Shown here: positions 1 to 11,864 of the stretch, piece after piece
Numbering within the stretch: position 1 is the first letter of the stretch
Layout: the number at the start of each line of letters is the position of its first letter
Assembly (NCBI GenBank): GCA_019648995.1
Contig: BLXT01004995.1
Span: 2,183,658 to 2,204,191, forward strand
DNA length: 20,534 nucleotides
Source: Plakobranchus ocellatus
Lineage: Eukaryota; Mollusca; Gastropoda; Plakobranchidae
Direction of reading: 5' to 3'
Made by a program: the position numbers and the translations under genes
Notes under the pieces: model-generated
Seen by the model: only the letters and a program-made list of their open reading frames with translations
Databases searched by the model: none
Told to the model about the DNA's origin: nothing

Positions 1-666
1 AAAAAACAGGCATTTTATAATGATGCTTAAAAAATAATCTAAAAATGAAGTGGGTTTACAAAATCGATTTGGTATAAAATTGCTTATGAAGGTCTTATTA
101 TAATAATGCATGGAGACCATTCCCAATATCGTGTATGTTGTAAATTATAACACATTTTTTCAATAAGCATTCAAAGTTTTTTGTTCTCTTCAATTTAAAT
201 ATGCTTTTGAAAGGAATGTTTATATCTTAATACAAAAACAAATTCAATTTATTGTGTCACCAAGATAATTTTAACTCTTGTTAGCAAAGATAAAAAATTA
301 AGTTGTTTAATTTGTCATACATAACTTATTTGGATTGATATTGGTTTGATTCAAATCCAGTTGTATTTTATGAGGGTATTTGTGGCTTTGGCAGATAACT
401 GTGACTTCCGTCTCACAGGTTATGAGCCTCTATGATACAAACTTCTATTAAATAAAAGCCAAGGTTTGATGATAAAAGTTGCCAAAAATGAAGTTGTAAC
501 ATTGCCTTAACTTATAAATAAATTTATGCGTGTAAGGGAAAATTCAGGTAATATAATTACAATATTTGAAATTTTAATATCAAGAAATGGAGACCATGTC
601 AAGTGCTAGAATTTCACAATTTTAATAACACAGCAGTGAACTGATGTATTGTATATATTTGGCCAG
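1..666. other. AT-rich sequence upstream of the first exon
   Basis: Probably intronic, because exon 1 begins inside a codon. I see no convincing exon, promoter, tRNA or transposon here. A phase-compatible 24-base open segment at 395-418 is too short to support. Confidence 0.5.
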
Positions 667-747
667 TTAAGAGAACTCTCCAGAGACAGCCAGGTGTTAA
701 AGTAAAGAACAAGCAGCCTAATAAAAAGAATATACCCAAAGAGAAAG
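667..747 (+). CDS. Exon 1 (in window): lysine-rich leader
   Basis: The exon follows the acceptor ggccag and encodes a basic peptide beginning KRTLQRQPG and ending NIPKEK (residues 1-26). It begins with two bases of a split codon, so an earlier exon must exist. Its end matches the consensus of a GC donor (AAAG|GCAAGT), and the final G joins the TT of the next exon to make Val. In this frame a stop follows seven bases into the intron. Support is the open frame, splice consensus, matching phase and shared basic composition with exon 2. There is no recognisable domain, so this is the least certain exon. Confidence 0.55.
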
Positions 748-3700
748 GCAAGTAGAATTGTTCCAGTTAAAAAATCTAGCATTTATGAAATAAAAATGCT
801 TTATTTGATTTTTGGTTCAAGTTTTCCTTTCAGACCTTTCAGAGGTATTTTTTTTCTTGTGTCTCCATAACATTCAGCAAATTTTTTTTGTTTGGATTGG
901 AAGCTTTAATGGCAGCTTCAGTTTTAATATAATGATACCATTTTCATTTTTTACAGTGGAAAAAAGTAAATATCAGTATATGCTACCACTGAAAAGATTT
1001 TAGAAGAAAACGAGCAAAACTAAATGATTTTTGCTGAAAATGAGTGCAAAGCATAGTCATCCAAGACTACTTTGTATCAAGTCCTTGAAGAACTAGTTGT
1101 AATTGTCATTTTACAAATAGTCTATTTAGCTCACAAAAAACAAAATCATTATTTCTCTCAGAATAATTTTTAAAGAAATATGCCAAAACCAATAATTAGT
1201 AATGTCTTTACTGCTGTTTATAGTCTCAAGATTCAATGGAAAAAAAAAACTTAACAACAATAGGGACAGTATGAACAAGAGAAGGCAATATACTCTTTGT
1301 AACGCAATCTAACATATCCTACTCTTTCTTCAATACAACTATTTAATAGTTGAGCCAAAAAGAAAGAGGGTGACTAAAAAGGAAACAGATTTGGAGCTTC
1401 ATCCTCGAGAGGACATCATAATTCAAGAGAAGGATCCACTATTTGAGACAGGGTAACCAGAGCTAATAGTCACTTTTATTTAGCAAAAAGAAGCCAAAAA
1501 AAAAACAAAAAAACTGACAACAAACAAAAATCAGAAACATTTACAGAATAAGACAAAAAGAAATACATTATGAGTTATGTCCCAAAATTCCTTCCTTGCC
1601 CACATTTTAAAAAGTGCTAACCAATCTTTATGAATTTTGATCATCTTTGTCAGTTGTGGGCTTTAATGATCTAAGGGCACTATTCTTCTCAAAGGTCATA
1701 AGCTAGATTTTTTTTTTTAAGTGTAGGTATACTAACTGCCACTCGAAAGGGTGAAGGAAAGAGCAAAAAATGAGGAATCAATAATAACACCATAATCATG
1801 AGCTTATTTGTTGAGATTCAATTGTACAATTGTGAGCTTCTTAATCCTAGTACTAGATCAAGAGCAAGAATATACTTTGTCTTGACAGATGTCAAATTAG
1901 ATAGTTTTTAAAAAAGACTTTAAAAGCAACTTTTTTCTTTATTAGAATGCTGTTTAACAAAAAAAAAAAAAATGCATGTGTTTGGCACAGAACTTACTTA
2001 TCTTTATGTAGTTTGTATGATTTCCTATGTCACAGTAAAGAGATGAAGGATATATGTGTATGGGTTTAGACTTATTTGGACTGATCTTGAGAAATTTTAA
2101 CTTTTTCCGACACATATTTTACTCTGTTCTTCTAGGCTTCTGTATATTTCATTATTGCGTTTTTCCTCTCTGGTTTATACAATTTTCTGTATTAAAAAAT
2201 ATGAAGACTAAGCTACATAAAACATGAAAAAAAGGAGAAATTAAAGGTAAATGTTTATGCATGTGGGTCTGAATGAGATGTAAAGCTAAACTATAATAGT
2301 GATAAAAAAATCAAAATATGCTCTCTTTGATTTTTAGGAACCCTGTTCCGTGTGTATCAAAAATTGCTAATTCTCGGCTTGTCTTTCGTGCAATCTACCT
2401 GAAAAACAACAAACTTCTCACCAAATTGCTCAAAGATGGTTCAAAAATCTATAAGGTAAGCCTTTAAAACAAGCTTAATTAATTATTATTATTATAAACC
2501 TTCATGCAGATGATCTCATAATATTAATGTAAAGGGGGCCTGGTCCGGGCTTGTTTGCCGACAACAAGCTGGCTTATTAAACCCTTATTACATAGAACAT
2601 GTCACACTAGCACGCCTCTGACACCACAATCACTGTGTGACAAGCCACGTGGCCGACAACACACACTTAACTCAACACAGGTGCAGGGTATACAAAATAA
2701 AAGAGAGACACTTTATTGAGAAAACTAAACTATTCCACATAGGTTTACTGATGTCCACAAAAAAAAAATCTAGTAACCTCAAACTAAAACAACCCAAATA
2801 AAAACATACTAAAACCCCCCCAAAAATATAAATCCTTTTTCAAAACATTCTAAAAAAAATTCAACCAGACCGACCCTCTCCATGCTGCACTTGTGTCTAT
2901 TCAAGGGCTGTTTACATCTCTTCTTAAGACAAAGTCTTAAAAACTTATATAGTAAGAATATAAAAAAAAGCAAAGTACACTGGTCAAAAACACGTCTTGC
3001 CTCTGGGAGAGCTGTGGGCTAAATGAGCAAGCCCACGCTTCAGGCCACACCAGAAAAGACTCGATGATAACATCACTTCCATACTCAATACAAAAAGGAT
3101 CTAAAAGTATATCAATACACCTTACTTTTACATTCCCAAAACTACTAAACTTAATAATACATCTGACGACTAACAACAAAAAGTTAAAAACTCTACTACT
3201 ACGAATTATCTAATAAAAAACATTGTTTAAAGATAAGTGCGTATTGGCTCAAAGACGCTACAAGGATAATTTTTACTTTCAAATTTGAACATGGAACAAC
3301 AATTCAAGTTTTCTATTATCAACATCAATCGCTTTTCTTCAGTCAACATCAAACAATCCCTCTGGGATGGACTTGCAGAGAATGCACCCTTGTGTGCTAT
3401 AAACTAGTCAAGCATAATGCTCAGGGGGAGTCAGCGCGTACACGACCTGGGAAAGGAGAGATAACTCAGACAGAGCTGGGTAACAACTCCTAGACTCGCA
3501 ATTAGACTACTCCCCCTACATTAACAATTTTGAAGAATACTGAAATACATTTTTAAGGCATTGATGGTATTTGTGAAAACTTATTTACCAGCACCTCTTT
3601 CTCATGTTGTCTTTGAAAGCCCTCATAAAATTTTTTCTCCTTCTGTCTTTTCTATCCAATCAATTGTCTTTTCAACTTCTTTGAACTCTTTTGCACATAT

Positions 3701-4530
3701 CATGTAGTACAGTCAAACCTGCCCACGTGACCTCAAATATAATCTTCACACAAATTTATACAAATTGTATACCAGCTATTGTTGATGCTCCAAACTCTGT
3801 GGACACAGCCAGACTAATGGCTTGTGTTTTTGAAATTACAAGTTTTACTAACTTATACTAATCTGAACAACTATCAAGGATTGAGTTGTGGTAACCAACT
3901 GCACTCTTTGTTTGTTTAATGCCCTCCCTATGTTTTTGAAACGGCCAGAGTAGAGCCCTCTCAGAGTTCAAACTTAGAACTTCAAAACAGCAAAAAAGCA
4001 AAGCAAAAAGTTATAAGTGTGTCATTTCATAATCATATAGTCAAAAGTTGTTTTTTTTTTGCCTATTTGTAAAACTTAGTCTTTAAGTATTTTTCATGTT
4101 TGCTTTCATTTTTGTAAGGATGGTGTGTATTTGTATCTATGGTCACTGAGATTGCAGGTGTAACAAGGGCATGTCTAAGGCAACCACATTTGTCTGTGAA
4201 CTTCAGTGTTTAGTGGACTAGATCTCTCTGCCTGTCACTTTTTTCTGTACATCCCATTTTTTTCTTTTTAAAAAAATTAATCTCCCTCTCTCTCTCTCTC
4301 CGTCTTTCTTTTCTTTGTCTCTCTGTCTGTCCTCTCTCTCTCTCTCTCTCTCACCATCTCTCTTTTTTTTTTCTTTCTCTCTCTCTTTCTGTCTCTCATT
4401 GTTTTGTTGTCCTACACTCTTTCCCCTCCGTCTATTCTTTCTTGTTGCTAAGCCTTCCTATCTACTTAGTGTTCATTTCCTGACCAGACTCTTTTTTATG
4501 TATATTTTTAACCTGAATTTATTTATCTAT

Positions 4531-4577
<47 letters not shown>

Positions 4578-7500
4578 TGTATTTATTTATTTATTTATAT
4601 ATTTGTTTATTTATTTATTTATGTATTTATTTAATTGTACATGTATGTCATTCCTACATCCTGTTAGCTGTACACAAAGTCTGTAGATAATATGGAGACA
4701 CCTATTGAGGCTGCAGCCAGGGTAAAAAGTACAGAAATCTTGGAAACAATCCTGCAAGAGTACTTTGGATCAAAGTTCAAGGATAGAAAGTTATGCAACA
4801 GAGATGACCCTTGTAGAATCGACAAGTTGGGCACTGGCAGGTGGGAAATCAGGTTTTACTCACAAATTCAAATAATGCCATTGAGTTTGATTATTGTGAT
4901 TGTATATATAAAAAAATGCTTACAAGACAAGAGGAAAGCAAAAACAGAGATATTTTCTCTATTTTTAAATAAAGATGTATGCAAAGAAACCCATCAGTTT
5001 GTGATTAACATACCTGCATGGAACTCAGACAAATTGTTATAAGCTGAAAAAGTACTGTTGGCCTATAGTATTTTGTTCCTAGTAGTTGTATTGCTGTAGA
5101 TTATTATTTCTCAGAGACATACTATTTTGGTGCATTTCCAAAATATTATGTAGAATTTGTCCACAAGGCATCATCAGTTGTACATAAATGGGTCATTTTA
5201 TGAAGAATTATCTGAAATAGTCTGTAACCACTTATTCATACTTTATACGTTAACATAGCAACCAAAACAAATATAAGTTACACACAGAGCATAGAAGGGG
5301 TGTGAGCCAGCAGGCTACACAAATACTCAAGGCCAAAGGTTACTAGTTCTTTTTAAAAAAATCATAACTTTTAAAACAATGAAGGTTCTAATGAAATGAT
5401 AAAGTAACTGAATACATGAAACAAAGCATAAATCTCACCGTAATGAAAGTTTTTTTTTTTTTAATGTATAAAACGGCTTTTAAATTTCTTTGTGGTAGGA
5501 AATGTTCTCTTATCTTGGTTTAACTTATTTTATAACGTATAACACTAAAATCCTACTGAGATGGATTTTTCTGGAATTTATCTAACAACACAAGAATTGT
5601 TTTGAACATGTTTTTTACAATTTGAGCTTGATTGAAAAATAGAAAAGAATGGGCTTCTTCTATTGCAAATTACTCATATCATTATTTTTTAAGTAGTTAA
5701 TTTAACTCATCATACCTTTGCTGATTAGCTTAGATAGTTCTTTATTCAAAACTGAAAGGCTGCATTTGAGTTGACGCAAGAGCTAATCTGATTATATATC
5801 CATATACATATTTTCCTCCCTGTTTAGACTAAATGTTAGTTTTATATTTACGTACATAGGCACATCCAAATATTTACATGCATACATATTAACATTCAGA
5901 CATAAAACTGAAAAGTTATACATACATACATGAATACCAGTGATGGAATAATAACTCCTGCTCTGCCAGGTATAATCAAAGATCCTTGGGTATCAAATTT
6001 ATTCGCAAAATCACCTCAAGCCGTGGCAGCAGAGAGGGCAACAACTCACTTACAGAGGTAAGCAATAAATCACCTGTCAGTAAACATTTGTATTGGAAAT
6101 AAAAAAGTAGACGTGTGCCGAAACTAAGCTTAAACATTGAATAACTTTTTTATCATATTGCTCTGCAAAGATATTATTAAAAATGTTTAATGGAGTATTT
6201 CTTGTTAATGTTCATGGTATATAAATTCTTTGAAGAAAGAGTTTGATCAAAATATTAGATTATTTTTCTTTGTATATCTAGCCAAACCCATTCTGTCTTC
6301 CATAATTCGGCTTAAATGAATTCTCTTTATGCCTATATAAACCTTTGTGCACAATATTAACACACCCACATTATTGTGGATTTTATTGTCTCTTTTCCAA
6401 AACTTTTATATTGGCGTTACACTTGAGCACTTTATACTGGTGGAAATAAATATATAGATTTATCCCTTGCGTGTGGTGACAAAATATACTATTTTAAAAG
6501 TAGTGATGCCCATACATTGATTTGGGCGTGTATGTGTAAGATTTTAAAAAGTCTTTCTTAGGGCACTGATAACTTATCCTGGCATTTATAGACTATTGAA
6601 TGTTATAGGGCTGCATATTCATATTCATACAAGACTGAGTCCTAGTGAGTCTTGCTGTATATCTTCATATTGTATTTTACTGCCCTCAACATTTCATTCC
6701 TTCTGTAGGCATAAACCTGCTGAGTAGTGCTAGGAAGCATCAATATTTTCAAATTATCATCATTGCCAATTGAAATTTGTTATGCTCTTTAATATAGTAC
6801 CTGAAGTGCAGGTTTTATTTTTATTTTCCATGTGCCTTAGTAAGTGAAGAATTTTATAGTTCAACTCAATTTCCTAGCTTAAGCATTCTAAAATCTGAAT
6901 CCTGACTCTAAATTTATCTCTAGGAATTAAATAATAATTAAGATTTAAGATTTTTTGAAGAAACAAGCTTTCACTTTCAGCAGTAGCTTTAATTGGACCA
7001 GAGAAATAAACACCTAGAAAAAGTAGAAGATCAGAAAAGAAAGTTCTAATGATTTACATGAGTATATTTAATGGCATGTAAACATTTTTTGAATTAAAAA
7101 AAAATTGTAATGCTTATATTTCAGCATTAAAATTTATTTCCTTTTTTTCAGCCCTCCAAATTTTTTTCCAGCATAAATTTTAGAGAATAGCAACGCACTT
7201 AAATACCCTCGTAATGACCACTCATGCATGCTTGTTTCACAGAGTAAGGGAAAAGCAAATCATATACTCAATTTAATTATCCTGGAATCAACTTCAACAG
7301 AAAGTAAAGAAAGTGAAGAAAACAGAAGGCTACCCCGAACAGAATCAAACTATATTTTTTCCATTTTTTCAACTGATTTTTTAAATTAGTTCTTAGGAAT
7401 GCTTCTTGCTCACTAAAAAATTGCAGGACATAATCAACATGTTGAATAATGTATGAACTAAAAGCTATTAAAATATAGTCTTTATTTATTTGCTTGAAAT

Positions 7501-10500
7501 TAAATTGTATAGCTGCTGAGAGATTGTTTAAGAATTTGAAAGAGCAAGTTTTTTCCTTATGGTTGTGCGTCATTCTCAGAATGAAACAGAAACCAATGAA
7601 AGTAGCTCAAAAGTTATCAAGTTGTTATTGAATGCTGGCCTGGATGATGCCCAGTGGACTGTGATTGAAAACTTCATGGCAAAAAGTAACAAAAACATCT
7701 ATGTAAGTTTCATCAATATAATAATAACACAATGTATATTTTTAAAATCATAACACAAATTGGTCATCTGGTAAGGAAAGTTTCGGTAATCTTTGAACTT
7801 CAACTCTTGAGTTCTTTAGAACCCTTTCTTTCTAATATGAGCCTTGTATTACACCTATTATCTTTTAAAGGTTTTGAAGATATATTTCAAGGGCCTGTTA
7901 GCTTGATTAGGGCTGCAATGTATTTTTCATAATGGCATGGACATCAGGAACATTAGAGATCATTCAAGCCTGTGGACATTGAAAATAATCTAATGCAAAT
8001 CTTATATGTTAATAACACAATAATAGTCTAAGCCGAAGCAAAAAAAAAAAAAAAAGTAGTGTCATCTTCGAAATCATACACTCATAAATTCATAATTGCT
8101 GTGATTTTGCCTTATGTTTGACTGCCCTTAATTGCTTAATGTATTGCTGCTCTTTTTTTCATATATATTAATATAGATTCATAGACAATCCAAACTTCTT
8201 TTTTATCACAACTGTATTTGTATTATTACGTTTTAGGAAAATATCCTGTCCCAGCATGATGTGTGTGAGCTTCTTCTGGCAGGGCACCATCAGACTGCTG
8301 GCAGAATTATAGAACACAGTTTGAAGAAATTCTGGACAAAGTTCAATTCTCTGTACAAAGATGTGAGTTGGGTTTTTTTTTTCTCTCTATGTATATAGCT
8401 TTCTTCCATATTATTGTTATTTATTTATTTTATTATTATTTTTTAAAAATAATGTATAGGCTTCCTCATATTGTGCTAAATTACAGTATACTCTGAAAAG
8501 TAATGCTTTTTTTTTGGCCATAATTTTTATTATTTTCAACACTATTCAAGGAAATGCTTGGCAAAAAGAAGCTTAGAATCTCAGCTGCAAGATGTTTATT
8601 TTATTTTTCAACATATGATCCACATCTACAAACAACTGCCAGCAACAGAATAGTTTTCCTACACCCTCAATGAAGAAATCAGGAGATTTTGGTCTACACC
8701 ACATCCAACTTTCAGGTTCTCTTTTTCTGGTGGGAATAGGAAAAAGTCTGAGGGAGCAAGATCTGGACCATCACCTGCATCAAAGCATACCAACTTGTGA
8801 AAAGTGCCTTGTTATGCTGCAGAATTGCATTTTTCTCAGAGGGAATCTGTTTTAGCCGATAGCCTTCAACTTATGTAAAGTTGCAAGATATTGTTATATA
8901 TGCACTGTTTTCACACTCTCTATAATGTAATATGGGCACACACTTTCCCAAACCCCAGAAAATGTTAAGCAGCACTTTTTCCTGCTGAGATTGCAACTTG
9001 GATTGGGCAAGTTTTATGCCTAGACTCCATCGACTGGTACTTGCTTTCAGGGTTATAGTGATGAACCCATGATTCATTTCTGGTCTTGATAATTGCATAA
9101 TACAGATCTGCGTAAATGCAAGTCTCAGCATGTAGAGATCTCATTCTTTCATAAATGTTTGTCATTCAACTCAGATTAACTATCCTCAACGGTAACAAGG
9201 AACTGGGTAATTCAGTGGATTTGAGACAAGTATTGATTTTTGGCTGCTCCTCATGTAAGGCACTAAATAACTTTGTAATTTTTTCAAATTTCATTTGATT
9301 TACTGGCCATCTGCATATGTTCAATGTTTTCCAATGGGATGATCAGGATTCATTGCATTCAGCTAATGTTGTTATTCACATTTGAGCTGCTTTTTAATCT
9401 AAACCATTAAAACATTTGGCTCTCAGGTTTTGCTGCAAGAAACTGGAGATCTTGCCAACTGTTCACCATCTGCCTGCAAACACATAAACAAGCAAGTCAG
9501 TGGGGTAAGTTTCTACTTGAATAATGAGAATAAATTTTGATAATTCAATCAAAAATATAGAAAAACATCTCCTATCATAAAAATTAATTTCCCTAACCAC
9601 ATGATGACACTCAAGAAACATAAGTCCACTTTGAAATCACAAGATGCACTGTACTCCCATTGCAATCAGAAGAATGAGAAACATAAATGTGTGATATTAT
9701 GAAAAAATTGACAACTGTACAATTTTTTAGCTGTTGCAGCTTTAGCCAAAATTTTTTTTTCTTACTTTTCTTGTTTTGTCCATAAAATTTATATAACAGC
9801 AAACACATCAGTGCAGTAAAAGAATATTAAAGATGCCTCCAACAGCAGCAACAAAAAAATGAAAGTAAAAATATTAATAATAATGATGATGATAATTATT
9901 GATAATAATAATAACAAGGGTAATAAATATACAAGTAATATTAATAATGATGATGATGTGATGACTGTAGAGATAAAATAGTATTTATATCAATAGCTGC
10001 ATTTTAATTTTAAAAAAAGGTCATGTTCTTTCTCTTCTTCTCATCTAAAAAAATGTGAACATCAACATTGAACTGATAGTTTCCTTCACTAAAGATTTTA
10101 TTTTTCTCTGCAGATAACTCCATACCATTGTGCAGCCGCTTCACCCTACAGCCAACACCTTGCAAAGCTTCTACATGTACAGCCAGATGTACATGTAGCT
10201 GATTCCAAGGGACGTAGACCCATGCATTATGCTGCTGGTTGCGTCTCTCCAGATTCTCTCAAGCTATTGCTACAGTGGTAAGAACCTAGATGGCTTATAT
10301 ATTTCATTTTATAATAGTATTGTAAATCAGATGCTATGCATTCTGAATTTCTGTTACATGTAAATATTCACATTAATGTATAGCATGCTAAATACCAGCG
10401 TACCTTTGAAGTCAAATCAGACAACTTTGTATGGGATGCACCAAAGAGTTTTTAAGTATAAAAGAGTTACTTACTCAAGATCAGTCTTGATCAAAAAGGC

Positions 10501-11796
10501 TTTGCCTGAATTAGCAGTGGCTGAAATATAAACAGTTAAGGCAGTATGTACTAATAAAAATAGGAGTTCAGAATACTAAACTAAACTGAGGATGAGTTTG
10601 TTAATAATTTTTCCCATTAAATCAAAGTAAAAAGGTACAAACAGAAACGAAATATATTTCTTTTCTTTCCTCTTCAACGTGACTTTCAATGGAAATTCAT
10701 TTAAAATTTTCTTAATGTTTATCAATTTCAAGTTGAGAGGTCATTTTGTTTACTGATTAACTATATGTATTTGATTTGCGGTTTAGGGGTGCAAACACCA
10801 GTGACACAGACAACACCAGAAGAATTCCACTCCACTATGCTATCTATGCCAATCGTCCCCTAAATGTCAAACTGCTTTTGGAACATGCCAAGCAAGGCGA
10901 GTTATTTTACACTTTTAGAGTTTAATTTGCTTTTCATTTTTCTACACTGCATGGTAGGAGATGATACAATTTCTTCAATAATCTGTAAGTGCTCTCTTTT
11001 AAATCCACTACCCACAGCTTTTAGAAAATACTATCTATGCAAAACAAATAACTCATTCCAGAATCTACCATCCCATGTAATCAAGGTTAGCTAAAATATT
11101 GACCAATAAATTCTCTCAAGTGTCCCCTCCTTAATATATAATAAGTATCTCAAGCTTATCTCATGTCCAGGATACAATCTAACAATTCTCTGTACACAAT
11201 GTTTTCACACCTTCAAAAACATTCTAGAAAACTCTAGATCTAAAAAATAAACAAAGCTAAAACAATTCTTCAACTAAAATATGCCCGGCCTAGGTCCACT
11301 AAAAATTCGACTGATATTACAAGTAAATAAGGTGAAATCAAAATACCAGCCATTCCAATATATCCAGAGAAAAGAGAGAAAGGGAGATGAGCCCACCTGT
11401 GTGGCTGGAATAAAGAGAGAAAGAAGAGATGGGCTAAGATATTTAGCCATGGTTGGGCATGGTGGTAATAAATATCTATCTTAGTCTTGCATTTACTAGC
11501 AAAACAGTAGATAGTACCTTAACCCTTCTGAAATATATGAAACTCAATTTTGACTAACCAAGCATAGCTACAATAATTCAATGAAAACATACAAGAAAGG
11601 CAAAATGGTAGGCTGTCTTCACTTGCTCTGACTCAAAGTTAAGATGATATGCAGGCACATTGAGATGGTATGCAAAATCTTCAGTTACCCAGATCAACGG
11701 GACTGAGAGTTGGCGGTTACTGATAGATATGATCAAACTTTCAACATGCTGTTCTTGCCTATAGCATTACTTTATGATGAACTCCTTATCTCTCAC

Positions 11797-11864
<68 letters not shown>

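Noticed and set aside
107-131. ATG-started short open stretch ending in a phase-1 GT, a possible first exon
   Set aside because: Eight codons with no supporting promoter, composition or homology.
395-418. Possible 24-bp exon (AG...GT, phase-compatible with exon 1)
   Set aside because: It would encode only seven full residues, has a poor pyrimidine tract, and could arise by chance.
2937-3179. Minus-strand 80-codon open frame in the LTR-like block
   Set aside because: No domain or retroelement motif; LTR sequence normally does not code.
2524-3524. piggyBac-type element because of the TTAA flanks
   Set aside because: The ends (TGTA...TACA) do not resemble the usual piggyBac CCY termini, and the poly(A) signal fits an LTR better.
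4315-4686. 123-codon open frame
   Set aside because: It is a translation of CT and ATTT microsatellites; low-complexity Ser/Leu and YLFI repeats, not a protein.
4692-5042. ATG at 4692 as a gene start with read-through to 5042
   Set aside because: Upstream exons join in frame, and exon 5 continues the protein after splicing; the extension past 4840 is intronic.
8670-8855. Plus-strand 61-codon open frame
   Set aside because: It is the antisense shadow of the mariner transposase relic.
10864-11094. 76-codon plus-strand open frame starting in exon 10
   Set aside because: It is in a different frame from the ankyrin reading and lacks any domain.
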